DNA of 64,000 nucleotides from NCBI GenBank assembly GCA_020466095.1, contig CM035806.1, positions 135,258,981 through 135,322,980 on the forward strand. The letters run 5' to 3'. Shown piece after piece: positions 1 to 11,473 of the stretch (positions are counted from its first letter, which is position 1; the number at the start of each line of letters is the position of its first letter). The notes below the pieces were generated by a model. The model was given only the letters and a program-made list of their open reading frames with translations. It was not told the origin of the DNA and did no database searches. The stretch is from Chlorops oryzae (taxonomy: Eukaryota; Arthropoda; Insecta; Diptera; Chloropidae). Both the position numbers and the translations under genes were made by a program.

Positions 1-283
1 AATGCAGGTCACTGCCTTTTGTTTTCAGTTTAAGGTGACCACATGTGAGTTTGGGAGAGATTGCCGTTCAAATTTTCTGCTGAAATTTAACTCGATGCTC
101 TGCTTTTTCGATTTTAATTAATTTTTGTTTTATATATCAAAAAAATCATTTTTAAACATCTCATCGAACCCACAATTTCTTCTATGGAAATCTGGAAAAA
201 TAAGCTATTTTAACTTAGCACGCCATTGTACCGCCGGGTCTGGCCAGAACGCTATGTATTTTTTGCCAGACCCGGGTGTACAA
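1..283. other. AT-rich flank with small hairpin
   Basis: No gene is seen. Positions about 226-283 form an imperfect hairpin: CCGGGTCTGGC pairs with GCCAGACCCGGG across a short loop, and the outer arms are also complementary. Its right arm contains the GTGTACAA that is duplicated on both sides of the next element. Confidence 0.5.
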
Positions 284-2410
284 TAGGCTGTCCCGAAAAA
301 TATTTTTTTTGAGCTAGAGATTCGCCTCCGGTGTCAAAACTTGCGTAATTTTTCACAGATAACGAAACAGGTACAAACAGTTCATTTAAATGTCATCTTG
401 AGGGCTCTACCTCTCTTTGAAGTTTTCAATTTTTTCGTTTTTTTTCCGTCTTTTTTTGATAACTCCCCAGAAGTCACCCCTACAGACATATAATGTATGA
501 CCAACTCCCATTATTTTTTTACCCCAAACATTTTTTTGAACAAACTTGCCCCATATCCCCGCTCCTTGAGGGGGTTCCCATACAAAAATATTTTTTTTAT
601 GAATTTTCCCCCCACCGTCCTAACTATCCCCAGGGTCCTCCTAGAGGGGTCAAATATATGACCGACCCCCATTAACTTTGTCCCCCTAACATTTTGTCCG
701 ACCATACTGACCCTCTATCTCCCCTCCTTAGGGGGGCACCCATACAAAACTACACTTATTTTATCAGAATTTCATACAAAATGGCTGTCACTACAGTCAA
801 ACCCCTCCTAGGGGGATAATATATATGACCGACCCCCATTATTTTTTTACCTCAAACATTTTCTTCAAACATATCTACCCTCCATCTCCCCTCCTTAGGG
901 GGGTCCCCATACAAAAATAGGCTTAAATTAAAGAAAAATGCCTCACGAACTTCAACCTATAATATAGATGGCGTAGGAACAAGAACGAGCATGTTCAGTA
1001 TGCATATTCGAAAAATTTACAAAATTACCTTTTAAACGAGCCTAATATGAAGAATATTGGATTAGTTTTTGGTATGTTTTAATAATATGTTATAATTATT
1101 ACCTTTTTTTAAAACTGAATTTTGGGTTCCATCCCCTAACTGGCAAAATAATGACCCTAGTAGAAAAAAAATAAATTTTCTAGTCAAATGCCGCAAACCT
1201 CAATCTATGACGAGTTTTTTGAGGCTATAACCAATAATATCGGTTAGTGGTTTCTATTCATAAAATTAATTCAAAACAAATATTTTTTGAAACGCATTAT
1301 TCGCTGTTTTCACGTTCGTTTTTTAGGTCTTTGCATATCTCTCTCCGTCTGGATGCATGTAAAGACTCAAGACACGAACGTGAAAACAGCGAATAATGCG
1401 TTTCAAAAAAATATTTGTTTTGAATTAATTTTATCAATAGAAACCACTAACCGATATTATTGGTTATAGCCTCAAAAAACTCGTCATAGATTGAGGTTTG
1501 CGGCATTTGACTAGAAAATTTATTTTTTTTCTACTAGGGTCATTATTTTGCCAGTTAGGGGATGGAACCCAAAATTCAGTTTTAAAAAAAGGTAATAATT
1601 ATAACATATTATTAAAACATACCAAAAACTAATCCAATATTCTTCATATTAGGCTCGTTTAAAAGGTAATTTTGTAAATTTTTCGAATATGCATACTGAA
1701 CATGCTCGTTCTTGTTCCTACGCCATCTATATTATAGGTTGAAGTTCGTGAGGCATTTTTCTTTAATTTAAGCCTATTTTTGTATGGGGACCCCCCTAAG
1801 GAGGGGAGATGGAGGGTAGGTATGTTTGAAGAAAATGTTTGAGGTAAAAAAATAATGGGGGTCGGTCATATATATTATCCCCCTAGGAGGGGTTTGACTG
1901 TAGTGACAGCCATTTTGTATGAAATTCTGATAAAATAAGTGTAGTTTTGTATGGGTGCCCCCCTAAGGAGGGGAGATAGAGGGTCAGTATGGTCGGACAA
2001 AATGTTAGGGGGACAAAGTTAATGGGGGTCGGTCATATATTTGACCCCTCTAGGAGGACCGTGGGGATAGTTAGGACGGTGGGGGGAAAATTCATAAAAA
2101 AAATATTTTTGTATGGGAACCCCCTCAAGGAGCGGGGATATGGGGCAAGTTTGTTCAAAAAAATGTTTGGGGTAAAAAAATAATGGGAGTTGGTCATACA
2201 TTATATGTCTGTAGGGGTGACTTCTGGGGAGTTATCAAAAAAAGACGGAAAAAAAACGAAAAAATTGAAAACTTCAAAGAGAGGTAGAGCCCTCAAGATG
2301 ACATTTAAATGAACTGTTTGTACCTGTTTCGTTATCTGTGAAAAATTACGCAAGTTTTGACACCGGAGGCGAATCTCTAGCTCAAAAAAAATATTTTTCG
2401 GGACAGCCTA
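284..2410. mobile_element. Palindromic foldback transposon (hAT/P-like), 8-bp target duplication
   Basis: The element starts TAGGCTGTCCCG and ends with the exact reverse complement. GTGTACAA stands directly outside both ends (276-283 and 2411-2418), a perfect 8-bp target duplication as made by hAT or P superfamily transposases. The arms (284-1319 and 1375-2410) are each 1036 bp and mirror each other with no net length difference; only a few mismatches were seen (near 632 and 872). A spacer of about 55 bp separates them and is itself partly complementary. The arms contain repeated blocks of the type CCCCTCCTTAGGGGGG...CCCATACAAAA. The short open frames at 493-705 and 1989-2201 are mirror images of each other and not genes. 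No transposase is present, so the element is non-autonomous. Confidence 0.9.
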
Positions 2411-2689
2411 GTGTACAATGAAACATTTAAAAATGGGTTAAATTGAACAATGTTTTTTCAATTTATATTGCCTATCTAATTGCAATGCGAACAGTGCGAA
2501 GTTTTAGTTTTTACTGGTGTCTCTGCCACCCGAAATGGCCTATTGGTTTAAGTATATAGAAATTATTATTGGATATATCAAAATCTGTTAAGACAAAAAG
2601 AACAATTTTATGACATTGATGCACAACTTTCACACAGCGAATAGCTACTTTTTGTTGCACTTCAAATCGGAAAGGAAGAGATCGTTGGG

Positions 2690-2975
2690 TTCGTTCGGCA
2701 TGTTATATTGCTTTTGCAAGAATAATGTTGCAGAAATATTATAGCCATGTAACAGTTGTAATATTGAAAGTGTAACATTTCTGTAATGTTGCAGCAGTGT
2801 TGCATTTACAATATTAATAATAAAATGTTGCTGCAATATGGCATATTTAATACATATACAATGTATGTTATAATGAAGAGGCGGACATTCACATATTGCA
2901 GCAACATTACTGCAATATGCAATATTGCAGAAGCAATACTGCTGCAATATTGTAGCAATTTAAAATGCCGACTGG
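2690..2975. mobile_element. TIR-like element with TGCAATATTGCA palindromes
   Basis: The stretch is filled with degenerate palindromes of the TGCAATATTGCA and TGTTGCAGCA type. Its right end, read inwards, is CCCAGTCGGCATTTT. A degenerate counterpart (CGGCATGTTATATTGC) stands at the left. This matches other CCCAGC-ended elements in the window in architecture. No target duplication was found. Confidence 0.4.
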
Positions 2976-3715
2976 GACAATGTTTTATAAAAAACAATAC
3001 ATTTTGACAGCTTTGGGCTGACGCGGAGTTGATTTGCCCGACGTGTAAGGAGTATACCTTACGCTCTTAAGCTCTTTAAGCCGGCAAAGTCATTTAAGTA
3101 GCATTGTACGAAAGCCGGAATCCGTGTGCGATTACATTTCAATCGTAATCGTAATTTCCAAGAAAAAAAATCTTTTCTGCTAAACAAAAAGGAGAAAATC
3201 CACAAAAAAATGTAGATATCCAATGGACAGAAGAACAGTCTTAATCAAGGATATTTGTATATATGCATCAAAATGAATCCCTACATCTGTAAAGTTTATC
3301 CGGCTGGAATTGTTAAGAAAAATCTAGTTACTAGCTATGGCACAATAGTTCTCCTAATGAACGCAGTGCCACGAACAGTTAGTGTTCGAACCCTTACCGA
3401 ATAATAGGGCCTAGCTAGCGCCTAGCTGGATTTGCCCGACTAGATAAATCTCGCCTGGCGCTAGCGAGGACCTAGCTAGAACCGAAAGAGAAAATTTGGT
3501 ATACTTTGTGTGTTGAGCGTCAGCTTTGCGAAGAGGCGATATTGTAACCAATGAGGTGCGAACTAGATGAGAACTTTAACCAATACACCGTCAAGGAAAC
3601 GTGAAAATAAATCTTTATGTAAAACAAAGTGATTGACATGTGGTCTAGGTGCTAGCCAGAAATAACTAGCCGGGCGCTTGCTAGAAATCATATATAATAT
3701 AACTATATATGTCAC
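2976..3715. other. Intergenic, no gene seen
   Basis: No coding or RNA gene is recognised. The part around 3400-3480 is rich in CTAGCTAG-type words (cctagctagcgcctagctgg), which may be residue of a decayed repeat. Confidence 0.4.
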
Positions 3716-6031
3716 TCGAGTATCTCGAGTTGCTCGATCGAGTTAAATTTTATTATTGCAGTGTTAAGCTCGAGCCCATTGAAAATGCTAAATTTCATGA
3801 CATACATACATACATTTATATACGTACAGATGTTCAGTTATCCAAAATAAAAGTGAAATGGTTTTTGTTTCCAGGCGTGAAATTATACATATATCATGTT
3901 ATTAATGATTTCAACTAATAAGAAAATTAAAGCCTTGCGTAGGATAAAAATTAAACAAAACTAATTTCCTTCTCCTTTTGAAATTTGAGACAAAATATGG
4001 CTGGCTTCGCGGGACTCGTTCAAATCCTAAAATAAGTCACACGTTCAATAAATTCATCAAATTGTTTCAATAAATTCAAGAAATCGTTTCAATCTACCTT
4101 CCCCATCGATTTCCATAGTTTTGATATTTTCCATTCAAACGTTGCAAACTCACACACAACAGTTTGTAACTGCAACGATTCAAATGCAAGAGAACAATTC
4201 GCCGTATGTAAAAACCGGTTTATTGTTTTGCACGCTAATGCTTTTTCTGAAATACCCAAAATACCCGAAAATACCCGAACGCCGAACAACTACAACATTG
4301 TATTGAGAAGTTTTGAGCGGGACAAGAGAGAAGCTGAGAGAGCAGAGATCAATACAACATTCGCTGCAAGAGCATGAGAGCATTTATCAATTCATTTCAT
4401 CCCTCACAGCAACTCGAACATGGGTACTGGTACAATGAGTGAATGAGTGGAATTGTTAACAGAATACATTCATGCAGTGCTCTAGTCCCTAGGTCCCAAA
4501 ATAAAAAATTTGACTTGTGCACTTATATCGGAGGTGGGCGTGGCAGTGGGTGGATTTCCAAGATTTTTTCAAAATATCTTAATTAAGCCTACAGAAGTGT
4601 CTCTAAATGTATTAAAAAGCGGTTCCGAATTTGTATTTTCTCAATGAATATTTTAAAAAATGGGCCGATATGGCCATATATCGTTACTTCGTGACTTTGA
4701 TCCATCAGCGCCTTTGGAAAGACTTAAGCGTTTCAATTCTTGAAACATCTTAAGTACAACCAAATTTTAAAACTTCTGAGAATTGTAGCACACAGATTGA
4801 AAACGATTTTAACATGAAAAATTCATAGGATCTTCTTTTGGCCGATAAACTGTCGCAAAGGTTAGTACCTTAGATCTAAGTTATAGTTTTTCGGTGTCCT
4901 GAAGAAGAATTTGAAGTCATTAAGCTGCGACCCTTAATTTTCCCTCAACGCCCCTCCGCATCCCTTATCAAACCGCCCTAAAAAGGTGAAATTTCTCCAA
5001 TATGTAAGAAATCGAAATACGTGTCCCGGAATAAGTTTTCGGGTACTCTGAATATTTTCCTCGCAAGTTTCGCTTGGGTCTTGGGTCAAAAATGGTGAAA
5101 ATATTCCTTACATAATCAATGGACAGCCCCTTAACCCCCTCTATCCTCCGGGATAGACAGGAAAATAATATATTGAACGGATTATGAGATGTAGCCATAA
5201 GTACGTGAGCAACTTAATTGTCGGCAACAATTTTTGAGAGCGATGAAAAAAAATATTAGAAAATTTGACTCAACCAAATATAGGGAGTTGCTATAACTAC
5301 TCACCGAGTACTTTCAGAAGAGCCGAAAGCCCCATAGCTAGTGCTCTCGTTAAATTTATGCAATAATTTATTAATGCTTAAATAAATAAATAATAATAAT
5401 ACAGTTGAATCTGGATATAGTAGTGGGACTCATGCAGTTTCGCAAATTGTGGGAAATGAGAAATTTTTCACACAACTGTCAAAATTTATATGAAAATTTA
5501 CGATGGGAAAAGTAGCGAAGACATTTGCGAAGCTGCATGAGTACCACTAGTGAATTAATTTTTGCACGTCCTGTTCATTGTATCCAGATTGTTCGTATTA
5601 GCGAGATTGAATGTGTTGTTCATTAGTTACAGGCCCGTACACTGAGGGAAAAACTGCAACTTAAAATCAAATCCGAGCCATATTAATTCAATATGTTTTA
5701 ATATAGAAGAAAAATAATACCGAAACATATTAAGATAACAATTTTCAACTTTGAATTGATGCAGTTTCCATATATTTCGTGGAGTATGTTAAAGTTACAT
5801 TGATTTGAAGTTGAACCCTATTGATTTGAGTTTGTTTTCATATTACCTCGTGAATTGCGTTGAAATTTACCTTGCTACCTATTGAGTCAATAAGAAACGT
5901 TATTGAATTAATATGGAAACTCTTCACAGAGAAAAATATGACCTCATAAAATCGATAAGATCCCCTTATTGAGCAGTTGTTTTGCACTTACATTGATATA
6001 ATAAAACTAGCAAGCTGAAATCATATCTCGC

Positions 6032-6096
6032 GATGGCGTAGTTGAAGTGTGCTAGACTTGTAATCTGAAAGGTCCGAGTTCGAACCCTGCCGCAGG
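6032..6096 (+). other. tRNA-like module (Thr TGT-like), not a functional tRNA
   Basis: An A-box-like TGGCGTAGTTGAAG is followed by an anticodon-type loop CTTGTAA closed by AGA/TCT and a perfect B-box GTTCGAACC. The acceptor arms do not pair convincingly. It lies inside the TIR element at 5640-6648. Confidence 0.6.
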
Positions 6097-6380
6097 CTAA
6101 AGAATTTGTGGAAAAATGGAGAATAAAACAGGCAAGTAAATTTTAGTGAAAAAATATGAGGAGAGAAACTAAGTTTGGACGTGGACCAAAAAAACAAGTT
6201 GCTTTCGTCGGGCCTTCCAAAACGTCACATACAAGCTCTTTCAAGAAATTCCTATAGAATCTTTTTTTTTAATTTTTTAAGCATAAAATTTTAGGTAAAA
6301 TCTTTTATTTCTCAGTTTTTTAAATAATGTAAATGTTAAATTATCTACTTTTCCCAAAAAAAAAAAAAAAAAAAAAAAAA

Positions 6381-6440
6381 TCGACGCTCGCTGGAGCAGG
6401 GATCGAACCCACCGACCTGGTTTTTTACAAGAATTCATAT
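6381..6440 (-). other. Partial tRNA-like module, opposite strand
   Basis: On the minus strand a CTTGTAA-containing loop is followed by the B-box GGTTCGATCCC. The A-box half is lost. It faces the module at 6032-6096 and shares its CTTGTAA loop, so the two may be inverted copies within one element. A run of about 22 A's lies directly to its left on the plus strand. Confidence 0.5.
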
Positions 6441-7260
6441 CACAATTAAGTAGAATCTAATATTAATTCAATACCGAAAAATATCATTTTAATATGGTTT
6501 CTAAATTAAAATCGTCGATATTGCGCCACCTTAATTCAATGGTGTTCCATATTGAATCAAAATTTTTCTACGTTACTAGACTTTCGTTAACGATTCACAT
6601 TGAATCAATGTGGTTTTTATTGATTTTATGTGGTTTTTTCTCTGGGTGTAGAGAGAAATTTAGGGCCGGTGGATTTTTTTTCGGGGGCCCCTCGCAAAAT
6701 TGTGCGATCAAATAAAAGAAGTCCCATGCCAATTGTGGGACCCTTCAGAAAGCTCGAGCGCGGGGGAAAATCTCCCTTTTCCACCTCCCTCTCTTAAGGC
6801 CTGATTATTTAGACAAGTCCCTGTAACAAAAAAGCGTTCACTATATCCAGCTGTTCATTATTTCAGGGATTCGTTATATCCAGATTCGACTGTAATACAT
6901 ACATACTTTCAGAAACTGAAGTAAAATTTTGGGCTTACATTATACGTGTTGCACAGTGTTATGGGAAAGTCCAGTTGCAGGAAAAATGCTTTATCTTAAA
7001 ACCTTTAGATTTGCATTTTCAGACATCGGATCCGTTAGTTATGCTTCCCGCCATATATAACGTGCTTCCAGCTAAAATCAGAGCGCACGAAGCCAGTGTG
7101 AAGCCGAGAATTCCATTTCCAGTTCAGTTGACGAACAGCGTTCGTTGAATTCGCATTGTAGCTGTTTAAAGGGTTTATATTAAAATTAGAAAAAGTCCAA
7201 AACAAATTGAAAGTCTATATATTTGAAAAGATTTTCTTTATATTGTAAATCGAAAACAAA

Positions 7261-7561
7261 ATGGACGTTTGCCCGACCCCAACCCATAAGGATGTTGTGG
7301 AATTTCAATTCGACTTCATATCAACTCCGATCATCACAGCCGAATGCGTACAGCAAATGCAAAATCTCGTGGTCCATTCGAATCATGTTCGACGCTCTTT
7401 CTCCCCGATGGCTTCCGATCTTTTCTCTCCGGGCCTTTCCCCCATCGAGTTCTTCGCTGGTTCAGCAAACGACGCCAAAGAAAAGTGCGACCATTTTAAT
7501 TTCGCAATGCCAATTTCCAGCATAAAGCAAAATAAAATTAGTCCGACAAATATGCAACAAA

Positions 7562-7608
<47 letters not shown>

Positions 7609-7977
7609 CAACAACAACAACAACAGCTGAAACAACAATTCATCGAATATCAATCGAGTATGGAAAACTCATCATTCGATCTGGACTTATCGGCATCGAC
7701 GAAATTGGAAACTAGCATGGAGACTTCAATGCGTTCTGAGGCATCGAGGACTTCGTCATTCCTCAATCGTACAATGAGCGTTACATCGGTCCTCAAGGAA
7801 CTCGGTCTCGGCCAGCACAGCGAAAAGTTCGCCAGTAAAGGTATCGATCTAGAGAAGTTCCTCAAGATCAAAATGGACGACTTGAAGGCCGTCGGCTTGG
7901 ATTCCGATGAGGATTGCAAAAAAGTTATCGATTTGATTGGTGAGCTGAATACAACAAACCCGCGAGATATGAAATAA
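7261..7977 (+). CDS. mtrm: Matrimony-like Polo-binding SAM-domain protein
   Basis: The 238-residue protein probably acts as a stoichiometric inhibitor of Polo kinase during female meiosis, the known role of fly Matrimony. Residues 21-23 are S-T-P, a Polo-box docking motif. Residues 55-63 (FSPGLSPIE) match a serine-proline motif that I recall in Drosophila Mtrm after its own STP site. A poly-glutamine run lies at roughly residues 100-124. A SAM domain (about 173-230) ends the protein, as in the fly protein. The length is close to the fly protein (about 217). The start ATG at 7261 has a good fly context (AAACAAAATGG). A polyadenylation signal AATAAA follows near 8072. The gene lies on the left arm of an inverted duplication, and its second copy (15133-15824) is broken. 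The SAM assignment is firm; the orthology rests on motif spacing and architecture. Confidence 0.75.
7563..7626 (+). repeat. (CAG)n/(CAA)n poly-Gln codon run
   Basis: About twelve CAG codons followed by about eight CAA codons encode the poly-Gln tract of the mtrm-like protein. In the inverted copy the tract is much shorter and mixed (15485-15525). Confidence 0.95.
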
Positions 7978-8569
7978 TTCTTATTTGTGAAAGAATATAT
8001 TTAAAAAAAATTATGCAATTATTTATGATCCATGTTTAATTTGAAAAATAATATTTATGTTTAATATTTATCAATAAAATTTTTATAGGTTCATGTGTTT
8101 TAATTTGCTGATTTTTATTTTTTATTTTTTCATTTTCTTTTGGTTTGTTTTAAATGAGAAAAAAAAAATATTTTTATTGCTATCGTTTTGTTGGAGCCTT
8201 CGCAGGGGTGGAACGTCGGCCATTAAACAGCTAATTTCGAGTCTTATGCTACTTTTATACCACATATAACCATATCCAATTTGCCTCGCTTCAAAAATTT
8301 TTCGAATGTTTCTTAAAAAAAATTTTCTGAACTTTTCGAAAACAATACTTTACAAAATATTTGATAACGGTAAATGAGAAAAATTTGGCATTTTAGTTTT
8401 ATTTCTTGATTTTCTAGGAGAGACGTCATATTTTTCTTTTTATACCTTTTCCGAAGGAAAGGGTATATTAAGTTTGGCACGGTGTATGTAACATACCAAA
8501 GGAGTCGCGGTAGATATAGACATATATATATATTCTTGATCAGGGTGACAAGAGGAATCGATCTAGCCA

Positions 8570-8570
<1 letters not shown>

Positions 8571-8649
<79 letters not shown>
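8571..8649 (+). repeat. (GTCT)n microsatellite, about 20 units
   Basis: An uninterrupted GTCT tract lies inside the Helentron-like element. It creates artefactual open frames on both strands. Confidence 0.95.
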
Positions 8650-9029
8650 GGTCACACTTTAGTTTTTCGTAATTTACTCCTAAGCCATGAAAGATATCAT
8701 ATTGAAATTCGGCATGGACTTCAACCAGGTAAATGTCCGAAAAACTGCATACAAATTTTTTTCGTAGTCCCTTCTTGGGTCGTGGGAAGTGGTTCAGAAG
8801 TTTCAAAAATCACGATTTTTAACGTTTTTCGTGGATTACTTTTTTACTATACATCCCAGCTTATTGAAATTTGGTGAGTGTATAGCTACTATGTAGACTT
8901 AAGCTTTCGCTGAAAAAAAATTGCGACATCGCTATAACTATGGTCATCATCCTACACAATAGAAAAAAACACTCTTTCTCTTATTCTCATATCTGAATAC
9001 AAAAATTATTTTTTTGGTTCTTCTGATTG

Positions 9030-9815
9030 TGTATTTTGCCGCCAATTAAAGTCGTCCATTATGGATAAATTTCGACCATGACCACCATTCTTGAAATTTG
9101 CAAAAATTGATTTTCACTATTTTGAATTGAGTATTTCGCAGCTAAACAAAATGTCCTCTAAGGGTTAAAATTTGATCAAGACCACCATCCGCGAAATTCG
9201 CGAAAATTTGATTTTCACTAGTTTGAATTGAGTATTTCGCAGTTAAACAAAATGTCCTCTAAGGGTTAAAATTTGATCAAGACCACCATCCGCGAAATTC
9301 GCGAAAACCTGATTTTCACTATTTTGAAGTGAGTATTTCGCAGCTAAACTAAATTTCCTCTAAGGGTTAAAATTTGATCAAGACCACCATCCGCGAAATT
9401 CGCGAAAATTTGATTTTCACTAGTTTGAATTGAGTATTTCGCAGTTAAACAAAATGTCCTCTAAGGGTTAAAATTTGATCAAGACCACCATCCGCGAAAT
9501 TCGCGAAAACCTGATTTTCACTATTTTGAATTGAGGTTTTCGCAGCTAGACAAAATGTCCTCTAACGGTTAAATTTTGACCATGACCACCATTCGCGAAA
9601 TTCGCAAAAATTTTATTTTCACTATTTTGAATTGAGTATTTCGCAGCTAGACAAAATGTCCTCTAACGGTTAAAACTTGACCATGATCACCATTCGCGAA
9701 ATTCGCAAAAATTTTATTTTCACTATTTTGAATTGAGGTTTTCGCAGCTAGACAAAATGTCCTCTAACGGTTAAAATTTGACCATGCCCACCATCCGCGA
9801 AAATTTTGTGCTTAA
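9030..9815 (+). repeat. Minisatellite of about 103-bp units, 7-8 copies
   Basis: Successive units share TTTCGCAGCTA(A/G)ACAAAATG, TCCTCTAA(G/C)GGTTAAA and ACCACCATCCGCGAAATTCG. The word cctcta recurs near 9153, 9255, 9357, 9451, 9560, 9661 and 9762. Two unit subtypes (AAGGG and AACGG) are grouped left and right, suggesting local amplification. Confidence 0.9.
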
Positions 9816-9962
9816 TAATAATCTCGAGTCTTAGAAGGTATAAATAGATATCCAAGCTAGGAACGGCAGGAATTTTTGTTAAGGTAATGTTTTAACATAT
9901 TTCAGGCTGAGGAAAAGGTATGTGTGCAATCGGCTTAGCCGATGTAAACTTCTTTACTTGTT

Positions 9963-10142
9963 ATTTTTTAATTTTGAATTAAAGCTTAGTTCTTCACCTT
10001 TAAATTGATGCATTAATCATAATGGGCCGATCATGATTAGTGGCTCAAATACAGCTTTGAAGATGCTTTCCTAGCATATATCCCTCAATAACCACTGAGC
10101 GAGCGCATAATTGTCAAGCGCAATCGTTGCGTTCTGCTTTGA
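9963..10142. other. Short spacer, no gene seen
   Basis: AT-rich sequence lies between the Helentron-like element and the first recognisable codons of the BEL/Pao fragment. Nothing is recognised. Confidence 0.3.
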
Positions 10143-11156
10143 TATAGCGGTACTCTAAACCCCTTTCTTGATCCTGATGGGCTTCTCCGTGTGGGAAGTC
10201 GGTTAGCGCGTTCCATCTCCCTACGTTATAATGAAAAATTTCCGATCATTCTCCCTTATTCAGCTCAATTCACACGCTTGTTTGTTCATTTTACTCATGA
10301 CATAAGTATGCATGGAGGAAATCAGATTATGTTACGTTTGATACGTCAACAATTCTGGATTCCGAAGGCCAAGAATTTAATTAGAACAACCATTCATTCT
10401 TGTAAGATCTGCCTGGTACACAAAAAGAAAGCTCAAAGCCAAATTATGGCTGCCTTGCCCCCAGATCGAATAACGATTGCTCGGCCGTTTACGTCGACTG
10501 GAATCGATTTCTGTGGCCCTTTTGATATAAAGAGTTACAGAGGTCGAGGATGCAGTATCACAAAATGTTATGTTTGTCTGTTCGTTTGTTTTGCTACGAA
10601 AGCAATACATCTCGAAGCAGTGAGTGACCTCACGACGCCCACTTTTTTAGCGGCCCTTGCTCGATTTGTAGCCCGGCGGGGCTGTCCAGCAAGAATCTTT
10701 TCGGATAATGGCACAAACTTTGTTGGGGCTTCTCGAGTACTGAAGAAGGAATTTAAAGAATATCTCAAGGCCACAAAAGCAGATGTTGAACGAAATTACG
10801 CTAATCAAGCAGTTGAATGGAAATTCATTCCCCCTGGAGCTCCTCATATGGGAGGACTTTGGGAAGCAGGTGTAAAATCTTTTAAATTTCACTTTCGGCG
10901 ATTCGCAGGAAATTTTAAATTTACCTTTGAAGAATTCAGCACGATTATTCAATCAATTGAAGCATGTCTCAACTCTCGACCTTTAAGTCCTATCTCAGAC
11001 GATCCTTCAGATATCGAACCGTTGACGCCAGGACATTTTCTTATTGGGTGTCCACTTCTTTCTCTCCCTGAAACTGAAATTGAAGGAAATCCGATTTCTA
11101 TAATTAATCGCTATCAGAAGATGAAAGCGATATACCAACACTTTTGTACAAGATAG
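10143..11156 (+). pseudogene. BEL/Pao integrase fragment
   Basis: The open frame starts without ATG directly after a stop. It shows the pre-integrase motif (DGLLRVGSRL), the zinc-binding HHCC module (H-x-H ... CKIC) and the integrase core with an acidic D in GIDFCGPF, D in FSDNGTNF and E in GGLWEAGVKS, the normal D,D,E catalytic set. A conserved Trp codon (TGG) has become TAG at 11154-11156. After it the same frame continues into the C-terminal domain, so this is a single nonsense lesion. Confidence 0.85.
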
Positions 11157-11399
11157 AAATCAGAGTATTTGAAAGAACTACATAAACGAAACAAATGGAA
11201 ATTTCCCCAAAAAAATGTAGCAATTCACGATTTAGTCGTCATACAAGACGAAAATCTCCCTCCCAATGAATGGCGCTTAGGTAGGATCGAAAGTGTGCTT
11301 TGCGGCACAGATAATAGGGTACGAGTGGCAAACATTAAAACGGCTAAGAGTGTTATCAAGCGACCTATCTCTAAACTGGTCTTACTTTCACCACCATAA
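11157..11399 (+). pseudogene. BEL/Pao DUF5641-type C-terminal domain
   Basis: Residues such as KSEYLKELHKRNKW and LPPNEWRLGRIESV are the usual tail of BEL/Pao Pol, which follows the integrase. The segment is in the same frame as the integrase and separated from it only by the TAG at 11154-11156. It ends with TAA at 11397-11399. Confidence 0.8.
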
Positions 11400-11473
11400 A
11401 TTTCTCATCAACATCCCATTTTTTTTTTTGTGTTCGTTTGTTGTTCGTATTGTCCCTCTCATTTTAGAGAAAC

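Larger units (their letters stand above)
5640..6648. mobile_element. TA-flanked TIR element (CACTGAGGGAAAAAC)
   Basis: The ends are CACTGAGGGAAAAAC and, inverted, CACCCAGAGAAAAAAC, flanked by TA (5638-5639, 6649-6650). Degenerate subterminal repeats of the type attgaatcaatatggaaac occur at both ends. CACTG-type ends, a 2-bp duplication and subterminal repeats suggest the CMC (CACTA/Mirage/Chapaev) group; this is inference. Two tRNA-like modules point towards each other in its centre. It is absent from the corresponding site of the right arm, so it inserted after the arms separated or is present on only one haplotype. Confidence 0.65.
5402..6892. mobile_element. pogo/Tigger-like MITE, interrupted
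   Basis: The inverted ends are CAGTTGAATCTGGATATA and TATATCCAGATTCGACTG, flanked by TA on both sides (5400-5401, 6893-6894), as for pogo-type Tc1/mariner elements. Repeated tatatcca words lie inside the right end. The element is split by the insertion at 5640-6648. The matching copy in the other arm (16201-16577) lacks that insertion. Confidence 0.7.
3716..8275. repeat. Left arm of large inverted duplication
   Basis: This segment reappears in inverted orientation at 14834-18300. Shared landmarks include the CTCGAG-rich edge (3716-3745 against 18270-18300), the segment around 4180-4380 (against 17640-17850), the pogo-like element at 5402, the whole mtrm-like gene, and the inner edge (8190-8275 against 14834-14920). 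The arm is longer than its partner mainly because of a nested 1-kb insertion at 5640-6648 that the right arm lacks, and because the partner is shortened around 16600-17230. Confidence 0.9.
8441..9962 (+). mobile_element. Helentron-like (DINE/mini-me type) element
   Basis: The left end forms a hairpin TACCTTTTCC-gaa-GGAAAGGGTA. A core with TATATATTCTTGATCAGG and GATCTAGCCATGTC leads into a (GTCT)n tract, the layout described for dipteran mini-me/DINE-type repeats. A central minisatellite (9030-9815) follows. The right end has the short palindrome ATCGGCTTAGCCGAT just before TTCTTTACTTGTTA. No replicase or helicase coding is present, so it is non-autonomous. Confidence 0.75.

Noticed and set aside
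6032..6096. A genuine tRNA-Thr gene
   Set aside because: A- and B-box-like sequences are present, but the acceptor stem does not pair and the unit sits inside a TIR element, so it is called a tRNA-like module only. The same reasoning was applied to the other modules.
7383..7653. Minus-strand frames with poly-Cys and poly-Leu
   Set aside because: Shadows of the CAG/CAA run of the mtrm-like gene.
8482..8877. 131-codon open frame with repeated CLSV
   Set aside because: It is a translation of the (GTCT)n tract and flanking Helentron sequence, and an equal frame exists on the other strand.
9030..9815. CRISPR-like array
   Set aside because: The regular spacing reflects whole tandem units of about 103 bp with no unique spacers, inside a eukaryotic transposon.
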